NCBI GenBank assembly: GCA_900553355.1
Contig: USDK01000002.1
Location: 22,922 to 86,921, forward strand
Reading direction: 5' to 3'
Length of the DNA stretch: 64,000 nt
From: an uncultured Lachnospiraceae bacterium
GTDB taxonomy: Bacteria > Bacillota > Clostridia > Lachnospirales > Lachnospiraceae
How positions within the stretch are numbered: the first letter of the stretch is position 1; each line of letters opens with the position of its first letter. Positions 17,663 through 27,105 of the stretch are shown one piece after another. The notes beneath the pieces were generated by a model that did no database searches, was not told the DNA's origin, and worked only from the letters and a program-made list of their open reading frames with translations. A program made the position numbers and the translations under genes.

Positions 17663-19480
17663 ATGCAGGAAATTAAGAGACCCAGAAAACCTATTATTTC
17701 TTATTATGCGATTGTTCTTATTATTTTATTGATGTTTAACTTCCTTGTAATGCCCTGGGCGGCTGAGCGCCAGGTAAAGGAAGTGGGATATGAAAAATTT
17801 ATCAAGATGACGGAAGATAAGAACATCGGCCAGGTAGAGATCCAGCAGGAAGAAAATGAGATCGTTTTTACAGATAAGGATGAAAAGACAGTCTATAAGA
17901 CCGGCATGGTAGAGGATCCTGATCTGACGAAGCGGCTGTATAAGTCAGGGGCAGAGTTCTCCGGACAGATCATCCAGCAGACGTCGCCTGTGGTGAGTGC
18001 GATCTTGTCCTGGGTACTGCCGATCGTGATCTTTATCGCCATTGGACAGTATATGTCCAGAAAACTGATGAATAAGGCCAGCGGCGGTCCCAATTCCATG
18101 ATCTTTGGTATGGGAAAGAGCAACGCCAAGGTATATGTCAAATCTTCAGACGGAATCCGGTTTTCGGATGTTGCCGGGGAAGATGAGGCAAAGGAAAATC
18201 TTTCGGAAATCGTAGAGTATCTGCATAATCCTTCCAAATATCAGGAGGTGGGAGCATCTATGCCCAAAGGTGTTCTGTTAGTCGGACCTCCGGGAACCGG
18301 AAAGACCATGCTGGCAAAGGCAGTGGCAGGAGAGGCAAACGTACCGTTTTTCTCCATGTCAGGTTCAGAATTTGTAGAAATGTTTGTAGGTATGGGTGCA
18401 TCGAAAGTGCGGGACCTTTTTAAGCAGGCAAAGGAAAAAGCCCCGTGTATCGTATTTATCGATGAGATCGACGCCATCGGCCAGAAGCGTGATGGCCGGG
18501 TAGGAGGCAATGACGAGCGCGAGCAGACGCTGAACCAGCTTCTGACAGAGATGGACGGCTTTGAGACGAATAACGGAGTAATTATCCTGGCAGCTACCAA
18601 CCGTCCGGAATCCCTGGATCCGGCGCTGACAAGACCAGGGCGCTTTGACCGGAGAGTACCGGTAGAGCTGCCGGATCTGAAGGGCAGAGAAGAGATCCTT
18701 AAGGTCCATGCAAAGAAGGTAAAGCTGGACGAAAGCGTAGATTTCAAGCAGATTGCACGGATGGCGTCCGGCGCATCAGGAGCCGAGCTTGCCAACATCA
18801 TCAATGAAGCGGCACTCCGGGCTGTCAGAGAGGGGAGAAAAGTAGTGACCCAGGCAGACCTTGAAGAGAGTATAGAAGTCGTGATTGCAGGCTATCAGAA
18901 GAAAAATGCGATCCTGACAGATCAGGAGAAGAAAGTCGTGGCTTACCATGAGATCGGCCATGCACTGGTAGCGGCAAAACAGACGCATTCAGCGCCGGTA
19001 CAGAAGATAACCATTGTACCGCGGACATCGGGAGCGCTTGGATATACCATGCAGGTAGAAGAGGGAAATCATTATCTGATGAGTCAGGAGGAACTGGAAA
19101 ATAAAATCGCCACCCTGGCAGGCGGCCGGGCGGCGGAAGAGCTGGTTTTCCATTCTGCGTCTACAGGAGCTTCCAATGATATCGAACAGGCAACGAAACT
19201 GGCAAGAGCGATGATCACCAGGTATGGCATGAGCAAAGACTTTGACATGGTAGCCATGGAGACGGTAAATAACCAGTATCTGGGCGGAGATACTTCCCTT
19301 AGCTGTTCTGCCGAGACGCAGGCGGAGATCGACCGCCAGGTAGTGGCACTGGTCAGACAGCAGCATGAAAAGGCCGCAAAGATCCTGGAAGACAACAGAG
19401 CAAAGCTGGACGAGCTGGCAGAGTACCTGTATGATAAAGAGACGATTACCGGCGAGGAATTTATGGAGATACTGGGGTAA
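17663..19480 (+). CDS. ftsH: ATP-dependent zinc metalloprotease FtsH
   Basis: Membrane-anchored AAA+ protease of 605 residues that degrades misfolded and regulatory membrane and cytosolic proteins. Helices near 13-33 and 108-130 flank a short extracytoplasmic domain. The AAA module has Walker A GPPGTGKT near 208, Walker [12 protein letters not shown], the pore FVGMGAS and second-region-of-homology RPGRFDRR. The peptidase has HEIGH near 429 (usual HEAGH) and the third zinc-ligand region [11 protein letters not shown]. Firmicutes can carry more than one ftsH; this one is not next to tilS/hpt, so it may be a paralogue. The stop codon lies in the loop of a terminator. Confidence 0.96.
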   Translation: MQEIKRPRKPIISYYAIVLIILLMFNFLVMPWAAERQVKEVGYEKFIKMTEDKNIGQVEIQQEENEIVFTDKDEKTVYKTGMVEDPDLTKRLYKSGAEFSGQIIQQTSPVVSAILSWVLPIVIFIAIGQYMSRKLMNKASGGPNSMIFGMGKSNAKVYVKSSDGIRFSDVAGEDEAKENLSEIVEYLHNPSKYQEVGASMPKGVLLVGPPGTGKTMLAKAVAGEANVPFFSMSGSEFVEMFVGMGASKVRDLFKQAKEKAPCIVFIDEIDAIGQKRDGRVGGNDEREQTLNQLLTEMDGFETNNGVIILAATNRPESLDPALTRPGRFDRRVPVELPDLKGREEILKVHAKKVKLDESVDFKQIARMASGASGAELANIINEAALRAVREGRKVVTQADLEESIEVVIAGYQKKNAILTDQEKKVVAYHEIGHALVAAKQTHSAPVQKITIVPRTSGALGYTMQVEEGNHYLMSQEELENKIATLAGGRAAEELVFHSASTGASNDIEQATKLARAMITRYGMSKDFDMVAMETVNNQYLGGDTSLSCSAETQAEIDRQVVALVRQQHEKAAKILEDNRAKLDELAEYLYDKETITGEEFMEILG

Positions 19481-19496
19481 CCCCGGTATCTCTTTT
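19466..19496 (+). terminator. terminator overlapping the ftsH stop
   Basis: GAGATACTGGGG (19466-19477) pairs with CCCCGGTATCTC (19481-19492), one G-U pair, and TTTT follows. The three-base loop is the TAA stop codon. Confidence 0.8.
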
Positions 19497-19997
19497 CTAT
19501 TTCAGCCCCAGCCGTTCGCGGATATAGCTTCCGATGCTGGATGTGCTGATCTTCAATGAGAAGGAAAATTCCTGGTCAATGATGGATTCCGCTTTTTTAA
19601 GGACCTGGGCATCTGTATTGGAAAGATCTTTTTCCGTCTCGGTAGACTTGAGGTAGAGACAGCTGATGAGCAGCAGCAGCTCACGCTCATCGCGGGTACG
19701 AAGGATTTCCTGGAACTGGGCAGAACGCTGCTTTCGGTCGCTGATCCACAGAAGATTCTGATCTTTCACGCTTAAGATGATCTGATCGATCTCTTCCGGA
19801 GAAAGGACCGGACGCATCCGTTCCATCAGAACAGGGTTATCGGCAGGCACAAAGAGACTGCTGGTATCCCGGGCGATCGGCTTTAGTACATAGTAGTCGT
19901 GTCCGCTGGCACAGGAATCAAACTTTATAAAGCGCAGATCTTCTATCTTACAGATTCCATGAGTACTGTAGTTTACATAATCATTCACACGGGGCAT
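19497..19997 (-). CDS. CarD/CdnL-family RNA polymerase-binding regulator
   Basis: 166 residues. The N-terminal 60 residues form the CarD/TRCF RNA-polymerase interaction domain (NDYVNYSTHGICKIEDL ... YYVLKPIARDTSSLFVPAD), followed by a helical DNA-binding half (RKQRSAQFQEILRTRDERELLLLISCLYL). CarD proteins bind the polymerase beta subunit and stabilise open complexes at housekeeping promoters. A strong AAAGGAGGAG site precedes the ATG. It converges on ftsH. Its role here may include rRNA promoter control; that is family knowledge. Confidence 0.92.
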   Translation of the reverse strand: MPRVNDYVNYSTHGICKIEDLRFIKFDSCASGHDYYVLKPIARDTSSLFVPADNPVLMERMRPVLSPEEIDQIILSVKDQNLLWISDRKQRSAQFQEILRTRDERELLLLISCLYLKSTETEKDLSNTDAQVLKKAESIIDQEFSFSLKISTSSIGSYIRERLGLK

Positions 19998-20123
19998 ATA
20001 ATCTCCTCCTTTTGTCCGTGGGCATAGTTCCTCTATTCTTAATTATACCAAAAATAATCCGCCCGTTTCAAAAGTCCTTTTTGCCAAAAATTTGAGGAGA
20101 AAACATTGGTAGAAATGCCCAAT

Positions 20124-21155
20124 CTATCCGGTGACAGCCGTGACATCCACCAGATCGTAGCCATAATCCTGTTTGATTTTATCGCCGTAAAAAATGTCTA
20201 CAGAGGTTCCGATATCAAAGATGGTATCTTTCTGAGATTCGGGGAGGGGCGCTTTATAGAGCATATTGTCGTCTGTGATGGAAATGACGCCGTCCTCCTG
20301 GTATACCACGGAGCCGGAGACATACTGGAGATCATCAAGAAGATCCTTGCGGACCATCAAGGTAATGCCGGCCGCCGCACTTTTCAGCGTCAGAGACTCA
20401 ATATCCTGCCAGCCATCCAGGTCAAGAGCATAAGCATACGAGCCTTTGTTTTCACTGCTCTGAGAGCATACAGGAGGGAATATGATGTCGTGTTCAGCTG
20501 CTGTCTGGGGCTCCACACGATTGTTAAGCGCTACAGTAACGGTATCCGAAGAAGTCTTCAGACTGAGGGAACCCACAGACTGAAAGTCGGGACGCGAAAA
20601 AGAGGGATCGGAAAGATCAAGACAGACTCCCGAAGACGAGATGCGGGCAAGGGCATTGCCGTCCACAGTGCCAAATTCTGCAAGACTGGAGTCGTTTTTC
20701 AAAGCGCATTTGATCCGTGCCACAACATTTTCCTCAGAATTTTCTGAGATTACGATCTCGATATCCTGGGAAGGAGACGGATTATCCACGGTGGTGAAGT
20801 ATACCCTTAATTCTTGGTGGTCATGCAGGCTGTCTGTTTCGCAGACAGCGCCTGGGAGCTGATGGTCTCCACGGTATACGCGCAGAAGGTACCGGCCGTC
20901 GACAATCTTTTTATCGCCGTTTTTGGTGACATCGTCGGAGGTGACAAACATTTTCTGATAGCCGGAACCTGTTGTTTCGATACGTAACGCAATGGAGCCT
21001 GTTTTGGTGCCGCCGCAGTAAGTGCCGCCGGAAGTGGACAGAAGATAGCCGTCAACTTTTTCTCCCGTTGCCGGAGTCTGAAGCTTTACATAGCAGACGA
21101 TCCCGAGAACCAGGATCAGAATTCCCAGTATTGTCCCCAGCATTTTTTTTAACAT
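20124..21155 (-). CDS. Membrane-anchored extracellular protein of unknown function
   Basis: 343 residues. One N-terminal hydrophobic helix (GTILGILILVLGIVCYV, about residues 6-24) and then a long exported, beta-rich domain with Gly/Ser/Asp loops. I recognise no catalytic motif. Three Cys occur near the first half of the exported part. The ATG at 21155 is chosen because GAGGGGGG lies before it; an in-frame start at 21236 lacks this. It stands alone with no close operon partners. It could be a cell-surface or sensor protein, but nothing fixes its role. Confidence 0.75.
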   Translation of the reverse strand: MLKKMLGTILGILILVLGIVCYVKLQTPATGEKVDGYLLSTSGGTYCGGTKTGSIALRIETTGSGYQKMFVTSDDVTKNGDKKIVDGRYLLRVYRGDHQLPGAVCETDSLHDHQELRVYFTTVDNPSPSQDIEIVISENSEENVVARIKCALKNDSSLAEFGTVDGNALARISSSGVCLDLSDPSFSRPDFQSVGSLSLKTSSDTVTVALNNRVEPQTAAEHDIIFPPVCSQSSENKGSYAYALDLDGWQDIESLTLKSAAAGITLMVRKDLLDDLQYVSGSVVYQEDGVISITDDNMLYKAPLPESQKDTIFDIGTSVDIFYGDKIKQDYGYDLVDVTAVTG

Positions 21156-21265
21156 AATGAAAGCCCCCCTCAGGAAAAGCAGATACACTGCCCCATATTT
21201 TATATAAAGTATAGAGGGAAAATAGTTTCCAGTCAATATAAAGAAAAGAAGTGAAATTTTTTGAC

Positions 21266-21298
21266 AAAAAGGCCGGTGCTCTGAGACGCCGGCCTTAA
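21266..21298 (-). terminator. terminator of the GH32/sugar ABC operon
   Basis: AAGGCCGG (21269-21276) and CCGGCCTT (21289-21296) pair perfectly. On the minus strand a T-run follows the second arm. It lies just after the GH32 stop. Confidence 0.87.
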
Positions 21299-21308
21299 AA
21301 AGATTGTA

Positions 21309-22631
21309 TTACTCTGTAGTAGAGAACCGTATTTCTGAAGAAGCATTGCTGTGAAAAGTATTTTTCAGGTCGTAAACGATATTGCTGAGCACATACTCTC
21401 CATTGTTAATATATATTTCGATCAGATTAGGATCGACCAGGATTTCAAGATGGCAGCCTTCCTGCAGTTCAGGGGTCCTGGATATCAGATGAGCACCTTC
21501 AAAATCCGGAAAGACGTTTGTCCGGTCTGTGATGAGGCAGTCTCCCTCACGCCAGAGCCTGAAGCCGCCGATTTCAGCGTACTCTCCGTCTTTCAGATCA
21601 AATTCTGCCATATAGCCGTCTTCAGACGCCTCTGCCACATCAGAAATGTCTTTCCGATAGGCATCACGGATATTCGGGTGCATCCGGAAAAAGATATGAT
21701 TGTTTTCCACTTCCACGACACGAGGGGAGCAGAACATTCCAATCCAGCCTTCTTTTGTAACCTTTGGCATCCGGATCCATGCAGACAGGACGCGCCGGCC
21801 CTCTTTGTCAACCGTAGTCTGAGGAGCATAGAGATCCAGGCCGTAATCCAGGTACTGGTATGTATCAGGGATCTGGATCGTACAGGTGTCTTCATCATAG
21901 TCAACGGTAAAGCAGATGGAATGATTTTTCTCTTTTTCGTTGTTCTTTAACAGGTGCATGGCAGAAATCAGCAGAACCTTTCCGCCTGAAGTTTCAAAAT
22001 AGTCCGGACATTCCCACATCCAGCCATAGTCGGAGTTTTTCTCGGCACGGTTCATGTAGTGCCAGGTATGCAGGTCTTCGCTGCGGTAGAAAAGGACTTC
22101 TCCGTGATCGCGGCGAATGGTGCTGCCCAGGATGATATACCAGGCGTCTTTTCCACGCCAGATCTTCGGGTCTCTGGTATGAGTCCTGTCACCCAGCAGG
22201 GGATCTGTAACCGGAGGGATGATAACTTCTTTATGCCTCTGGTTATCAAAATGAAATCCATCATCCGAGGCGATCATCAGCTGTGCGGATTCAAACTGAT
22301 CGTTCAGGCAGGTGTGCGGATCATGGGGATTGATCTCTTCATAGCGGACTCCGGTGTAGACGAGATAAAGCTTTCCGTCTTCCTCGATAGCGCTTCCGGA
22401 AAAACATCCGTTTTGATCCTCCTTGATCGTGGGAAAGAGAGCCAGGTCCTTATGTTCCCAGGAAACCAGATCTTTGCTGACTGCATGCCCCCAGTGCATG
22501 GTCCCCCAGCGGGGACCATAGGGGAAATATTGATAGAAGAGGTGATAATACCCTTTGTAGTAGATAAATCCATTTGGGTCGTTGACCCAGTTGTCAGGTG
22601 CCTTTAAGTGCAGGTTTTGATGTCTCTTCAT
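21309..22631 (-). CDS. Glycoside hydrolase family 32 (beta-fructosidase)
   Basis: 440 residues without signal sequence, so it acts in the cytoplasm on imported sucrose or fructo-oligosaccharides. Catalytic residues are visible: nucleophile Asp18 in WVNDPNG, transition-state Asp in RDP (153-155) and acid/base Glu207 in WECPD. A C-terminal beta-sandwich follows. It is the last gene of the ABC importer operon, 23 bases after the ATPase gene. Whether sucrose is phosphorylated first cannot be told, but ABC uptake argues for free sugar. No fructokinase lies in the operon. Confidence 0.95.
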   Translation of the reverse strand: MKRHQNLHLKAPDNWVNDPNGFIYYKGYYHLFYQYFPYGPRWGTMHWGHAVSKDLVSWEHKDLALFPTIKEDQNGCFSGSAIEEDGKLYLVYTGVRYEEINPHDPHTCLNDQFESAQLMIASDDGFHFDNQRHKEVIIPPVTDPLLGDRTHTRDPKIWRGKDAWYIILGSTIRRDHGEVLFYRSEDLHTWHYMNRAEKNSDYGWMWECPDYFETSGGKVLLISAMHLLKNNEKEKNHSICFTVDYDEDTCTIQIPDTYQYLDYGLDLYAPQTTVDKEGRRVLSAWIRMPKVTKEGWIGMFCSPRVVEVENNHIFFRMHPNIRDAYRKDISDVAEASEDGYMAEFDLKDGEYAEIGGFRLWREGDCLITDRTNVFPDFEGAHLISRTPELQEGCHLEILVDPNLIEIYINNGEYVLSNIVYDLKNTFHSNASSEIRFSTTE

Positions 22632-22654
22632 ATTGCCTCCATCTTTTAAATATT

Positions 22655-23755
22655 TTATTCTTCCATATAATTGACGCCTGTTTCTTTGTCAAAGAAATGA
22701 ATTTTTGACGGCATAAATATGAAATCTATTGTATCGCCGATCCTGCAGATCTCATCCTTTGATACGCGGGCAACAGCCTGGGCGCCGCCAAATTCAAAGT
22801 ATAAATTGTTTTCATTTCCCATTACTTCTGTATCAGAAATGGTGGCCTGTAATTTATCGCCGTCATGCTGGCTGAGTGTATAGGCATCTGTCTTGATATC
22901 TTCACCCCGGATGCCAAGAACCATGTCGCCGCTGCGTCCGTTTAAGGAACTCATTGTTTCCTCAGGAAGTGTCAGAACGCTTCCGTTGCTGAATTTCACA
23001 GTATTTCCGTCTACCGTAACATCAAAGAAGTTCATCTGCGGAGAACCGATAAAGCCTGCGACAAAGAGATTCTTCGGGTGGTCATAAAGCTCCATTGGCT
23101 TCCCGACCTGCTGGATCACGCCCTCTTTCATGATGACGATCCGGTCTGCCATAGTCATGGCTTCTACCTGATCATGAGTGACATAGATGGTGGTAGCTCC
23201 CAGTTCTCTGTGCAGCTTGCTGATCTCTGTTCTCATGCTGACACGAAGCTTTGCATCCAGGTTCGACAGTGGTTCGTCCATAAGGAAAACCTTCTGGTTT
23301 TTCACGATCGCACGTCCCAGGGCGACTCTCTGGCGCTGACCTCCGGAGAGGTTTTTAGGCTTCCGGTAACGGAATTCTTCCAGACCAAGGATATCGATGG
23401 CCCAGTCGACTTTTTTCTTGATCTCATCAGCCGGGATATGCATGTTCTTAAGACCGTAGCTGATATTTTTTTCAACGGTCATATGCGGATACAGTGCATA
23501 GTTCTGGAATACCATTGCAATGCCCCTGTCTTTTGGAGCGACTTCATTGACTTTCTTGCCGTCGATATAGAGTTCGCCGCCTGTGATCTCTTCAAATCCG
23601 GCGATCATGCGCAGTGTAGTTGATTTCCCGCACCCGGAAGGGCCGACAAAAGCAATAAATTCTTTTTCTTCAATATTGAGATTAAAGTTGTCTACTGTGT
23701 TGCTGTCTGATCCGGGATATCTTTTACATATATTTTTAAATTCAATAAAACTCAT
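22655..23755 (-). CDS. Sugar ABC transporter ATP-binding protein (MsmX/UgpC type)
   Basis: 366 residues. Walker A GPSGCGKST (38-46), Q-loop QNYALYPHM, signature LSGGQRQRVALGRA near 136, Walker B VFLMDEPLSNLD and switch His in VTHDQ are intact. The last 130 residues form the TOBE/OB regulatory part of the CUT1 group. It energises the two adjacent permeases. Proteins of this class often serve several importers, so it may also drive the ATPase-less system at 5475-8528; that is inference. Confidence 0.96.
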   Translation of the reverse strand: MSFIEFKNICKRYPGSDSNTVDNFNLNIEEKEFIAFVGPSGCGKSTTLRMIAGFEEITGGELYIDGKKVNEVAPKDRGIAMVFQNYALYPHMTVEKNISYGLKNMHIPADEIKKKVDWAIDILGLEEFRYRKPKNLSGGQRQRVALGRAIVKNQKVFLMDEPLSNLDAKLRVSMRTEISKLHRELGATTIYVTHDQVEAMTMADRIVIMKEGVIQQVGKPMELYDHPKNLFVAGFIGSPQMNFFDVTVDGNTVKFSNGSVLTLPEETMSSLNGRSGDMVLGIRGEDIKTDAYTLSQHDGDKLQATISDTEVMGNENNLYFEFGGAQAVARVSKDEICRIGDTIDFIFMPSKIHFFDKETGVNYMEE

Positions 23756-23759
23756 CTTT

Positions 23760-24611
23760 TTATCCTTCCTTTGAACCTGTTGATGTTACACCTTCTACAA
23801 TCTGTTTGGAGAACAGAGAATAGATGATAATAACCGGTATGGTTACCAGTGTAATAACTGCGAGTGTCTGTCCCATCGTCGTATTTTCATTAGATGTGAT
23901 AGAGTTAAGACCGATCTGGGCTGTCAGAAGATCGCTGGAAGTAAAGACCAGTGACGGCCACAGATAATCGTTCCATACATTCAGGAATGTAAATACGCTG
24001 ACGGTTGCCACAACTGTTTTTGACATCGGAAGGACCATGGTGAAGAAATATTTCACAGGACCGCAGAAGTCCAGCTGGGCGGCTTCATAAACATCGTCCG
24101 GCAGGCTCACAAACACCTGGCGGAACAGGTAAATATTAAATGGATTTACGATCAGCGGTAAAATATAACCAAGGATCGTATTTAAAAGCCCGGCCTTTGC
24201 AATGATCAGGAAATGGATCGTGATAACCGTTTCAGTCGGGACGATCAGCAGCATGATAATGATCATGAGCCATTGGTCACGGAAGGGAAATTTGATCTTT
24301 GCCAGGGCATATCCTGCAAGGCCATTTACAATAATGCTTAAAACGATCAGGATCGCCGCATAGAGAAGAGTATTTCCCATATATCTAAGGAAGCTTGTAT
24401 CCGTGATGATGGAAATGTAGTTGTCCAGAAAACTTCCGCTCAGAGCCGGAGGTATGAACGCTGCAATAGAGTTCATATCTGCTGTGATCGCTGCATCCGG
24501 CTTAAAGGAGTTGGCCAGCATCCAGATGACCGGGAACAGGAAGAAGATGGACAGAACCAGCAGCACAACTACAAGTATCCAGTTAATTCGCCTTTGCTTT
24601 TTTGTCAACAT
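23760..24611 (-). CDS. Sugar ABC transporter permease (MalG type)
   Basis: 283 residues, six predicted membrane helices, with the coupling motif YEAAQLDFCGPVKYFFTMVLPMSK in the second half. The start codon lies 29 bases inside the end of the partner permease gene, so the two are translationally coupled. It forms the channel with that partner. The EAA loop has an unusual DFCGP in place of DGAS/DGCG. Confidence 0.92.
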   Translation of the reverse strand: MLTKKQRRINWILVVVLLVLSIFFLFPVIWMLANSFKPDAAITADMNSIAAFIPPALSGSFLDNYISIITDTSFLRYMGNTLLYAAILIVLSIIVNGLAGYALAKIKFPFRDQWLMIIIMLLIVPTETVITIHFLIIAKAGLLNTILGYILPLIVNPFNIYLFRQVFVSLPDDVYEAAQLDFCGPVKYFFTMVLPMSKTVVATVSVFTFLNVWNDYLWPSLVFTSSDLLTAQIGLNSITSNENTTMGQTLAVITLVTIPVIIIYSLFSKQIVEGVTSTGSKEG

Positions 24612-25482
24612 GCTTTTTTCCCTCCCTGTCTTTTGTCAGTATGTTCTGGATGATCGTCAGTATTACAACAAATACTGTAAATACAATTGCCATAGTAGAA
24701 GCCAGGCCCATCTCCCAGTTGACGGTACCTGTTTCGTAAATGTCGTACACAATGGTGTAAGTGGAGTGATCCGGTCCGCCTCCGGTCATGACCATCGGCT
24801 GTACCAGCATACGGAATGCACCAATGGTAACCGTGATAAATACGAATACGCACAAAGGCTTCAGTTCCGGCAGTGTAATATCTTTGAATTTCTGCCAGGC
24901 GGTTGCGTGATCCATTTCGGCAGCCTCGTAGAGTGCAGGATTGATATTCTGCAGACCGCCAAGGAAGATGATCATCTGATAGCCGACGCCCTGCCATACA
25001 CTCATGATGGCGATGGACGGCAGTGCCTGATCTGCGCTGTGGATAAACGGCTGCGTATCGATCCCGAAGTTGGCAAGCAGTGTATTAAGAATGCCTTCCG
25101 GGCTGTAGATCTGCATCCACAGTGTGGATACAACGGCCAGTGACATAACAACAGGCACGAAAAAGGCCACTTTAAAATATTTCTTGCAGTGAGCCGCTTT
25201 GTTAATGGCCAGCGCCAGCAGAAGGGCGCCGCCGCACTGCAGAGGCACGATAATGATTACAAATTTAACAGTATTTGTAAATGATTGTACAAAAAGTTCA
25301 TCTTTAAAAATACCTATGTAGTTTTCCAGTCCCACAAAGTGCGTAAGTTCCGGGTTCAACGCGAAATAATCGGTAAAGCTGAATCCCAGGGTCAGCAGCA
25401 TAGGCAGGAACAAAAAGATGGTCAGCAATAACAGCGCAGGACCGAAAAACGCCATTCCCATAATTGAATTTTTCTTTTTCAT
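24583..25482 (-). CDS. Sugar ABC transporter permease (MalF type)
   Basis: 299 residues with six predicted helices and the coupling motif YEAAEMDHATAWQKFKDITLPELKP. It starts three bases after the binding-protein stop and overlaps the second permease. Typical CUT1 heterodimer subunit; the substrate is inferred from the GH32 in the operon. Confidence 0.92.
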   Translation of the reverse strand: MKKKNSIMGMAFFGPALLLLTIFLFLPMLLTLGFSFTDYFALNPELTHFVGLENYIGIFKDELFVQSFTNTVKFVIIIVPLQCGGALLLALAINKAAHCKKYFKVAFFVPVVMSLAVVSTLWMQIYSPEGILNTLLANFGIDTQPFIHSADQALPSIAIMSVWQGVGYQMIIFLGGLQNINPALYEAAEMDHATAWQKFKDITLPELKPLCVFVFITVTIGAFRMLVQPMVMTGGGPDHSTYTIVYDIYETGTVNWEMGLASTMAIVFTVFVVILTIIQNILTKDREGKKHVDKKAKAN

Positions 25483-25485
25483 ATT

Positions 25486-26808
25486 CTAATCCCTCGTATA
25501 ACGTTCCAGTTTTGAGTCAATTCGTTTCACAGCTCCATCCAGTTCCGATTGTACGTCATTTCCACTTAATGCGACACCTTCCAGTACTTCCTGGAAGCAG
25601 GTGCTGACCTGTGGATATACCGGCGTCTTCGGTCTCGGATGGCCATAGGTGCTCAACTGATTGTAAAGAGCGCTGTAATTTTCGTCAGTCTGGAATACAT
25701 CAATGTTTTCAAACGCCTCATAGGTGGAAGGGAAGTTCTTGGTCATATCCCAGATACGGATTCCGCTGTCTACGCCGCTCATCCATTTTACCAGTTCTGT
25801 GGCGCCTTCCAGTTCTTCGGTTTCAGAAGAAGCTGCGAAAGCCCAGGAGCCTGTCGGAGTATATGCGCCGCCGTCCCAGTCATCGCTCACTACATAAGGC
25901 GCAACGCCCAGGTTCAGATCCTTGTAGCTGTTATAAACAGTATTGACTTCCCAGGCACCGTCAAATTTGAATGCCGCGCGGCCGCTCTCAAAGAGCTGGT
26001 CGATGGGCGCTTTAGACATATAGCCGTTTTCAACAATGGAGCGGAAATATTTCATCGCTGCTGCAGTCTTGTCAGAATTAAAATATCCGTCAACAGTCAG
26101 CCCGTCTTCGCTTACAAGCTCTCCGCCTCCGGACCATACAAATGGGGCAAAATAGTAGATACTCGTTTCGCCTACCGGGAAGGTCATGTCTAAGGGATAT
26201 CCGTCTTTTTCTTCCATCAGAGGTTTCAGCTGTTCCAGAATGTCCGAAAACTCTGACCAGGTCCATGGATGATCTGCATCCGGAACTTCGATACCGGCTT
26301 CATCCAGGATGTCTTTATTATAGTAAAGACCAACGCTGGATTCCATGACGCCCAGGGCATACAGTTTATCATTTACCGTCCCCTGCTCAATAATAGAGGG
26401 AAGGTACTGGCTTTTCTCCTCGTCGGTCAATTCAGCCAGCGGCTGTATGATGCCGTTTGCCGCATAAGCAGCGATATTAGGCCCGTCTACTGTCAGGACG
26501 TCCGGTAATCCGCCCGACATGACGGAGGCATTGACCTTATCTGAATATCCGCCGCCGCTGTCGTTTCTGGGGACAAATTCGATGTCGGCAAAATATTGTC
26601 CGTCATAAGCCTCGTTAAAACTTTCTACCGATTCCTTGTACGCCTGCCCTTCCTCAGTGTCTTCGATTGAGTGAACCCATATGGAAAGATATTTCTCACC
26701 GCTGTCATAGCCGGCGACCTCACCAGGCTTTGGATCCTTCTGCTGACAGCCGCCCAGGCATGCCGCGGCCAGAAAAACACCCATCAGGCACAGCAACCGT
26801 TTTTTCAT
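25486..26808 (-). CDS. Sugar ABC transporter substrate-binding lipoprotein (sucrose/fructan unit)
   Basis: 440 residues with a lipoprotein signal ending in LGGC (Cys near 21). Family 1 binding-protein patterns are visible, such as LYYNKDILDEAGIEVPDADHPWTWSEF and FESGRAAFKFDGAWEV. First gene of the minus-strand operon. AGGAGGAGATGGA precedes the ATG, and a good promoter whose -35 overlaps LacI-type operator sites lies 26-54 bases upstream. Likely ligand: sucrose or fructo-oligosaccharide, because of the GH32 partner. Confidence 0.93.
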   Translation of the reverse strand: MKKRLLCLMGVFLAAACLGGCQQKDPKPGEVAGYDSGEKYLSIWVHSIEDTEEGQAYKESVESFNEAYDGQYFADIEFVPRNDSGGGYSDKVNASVMSGGLPDVLTVDGPNIAAYAANGIIQPLAELTDEEKSQYLPSIIEQGTVNDKLYALGVMESSVGLYYNKDILDEAGIEVPDADHPWTWSEFSDILEQLKPLMEEKDGYPLDMTFPVGETSIYYFAPFVWSGGGELVSEDGLTVDGYFNSDKTAAAMKYFRSIVENGYMSKAPIDQLFESGRAAFKFDGAWEVNTVYNSYKDLNLGVAPYVVSDDWDGGAYTPTGSWAFAASSETEELEGATELVKWMSGVDSGIRIWDMTKNFPSTYEAFENIDVFQTDENYSALYNQLSTYGHPRPKTPVYPQVSTCFQEVLEGVALSGNDVQSELDGAVKRIDSKLERYTRD

Positions 26809-26833
26809 TCCATCTCCTCCTTTAGCCTTTCAT

Positions 26834-26862
26834 GTTATAATTGTAGTGCAACCTTATTGTAA
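26834..26862 (-). promoter_or_regulatory. promoter of the sucrose/fructan ABC operon
   Basis: On the minus strand TTACAA (26857-26862), a 17-base spacer and TATAAC (26834-26839). The -35 overlaps the operator repeat, so a bound repressor would block polymerase. Confidence 0.75.
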
Positions 26863-26880
26863 CCGGTAAAGTAACCGGTT
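26859..26880. promoter_or_regulatory. LacI-type operator, promoter-proximal copy
   Basis: Two copies of GTAACCGGT, at 26859-26867 and 26871-26879, with a 12-base period. They contain the palindrome AACCGGTT. The same pattern, inverted, occurs at 26997-27018, which supports a real regulator site. Confidence 0.75.
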
Positions 26881-26996
26881 CTTTTAATGAAATCATAGTG
26901 CTTTAGAAAAGGAATGTCAATAGAAAGATACGTAGAGAACTGCACTTTCGGCATATGTTATATTTTTGTCCCATCATTTCTGTACACATTTGACAA

Positions 26997-27018
26997 AACC
27001 GGTTCCGGAATCGGTTAC
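26997..27018. promoter_or_regulatory. LacI-type operator, regulator-proximal copy
   Basis: Read on the minus strand, GTAACCGAT and GGAACCGGT recur with the same 12-base period as the other site. It lies directly upstream of the -35 of the regulator gene. The centre-to-centre distance between sites is about 138 bases, compatible with looping. Confidence 0.7.
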
Positions 27019-27022
27019 TTTA

Positions 27023-27052
27023 TTGATTTTACGGGCCTCTCTTTGTTATACT
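27023..27052 (+). promoter_or_regulatory. promoter of the LacI regulator gene
   Basis: TTGATT (27023-27028), an 18-base spacer and TATACT (27047-27052), 54 bases before the start codon. Confidence 0.65.
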
Positions 27053-27105
27053 ATAGACACGGACGGAATGCTGCCGGGGAGCCGGCAGAGAAGGGAAGGA
27101 AAAGA

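Noticed and set aside
17663..19480. HEIGH instead of HEAGH in FtsH as loss of protease activity
   Set aside because: The His-Glu-x-x-His ligands are kept; the Ala to Ile change lies between them and is conservative.
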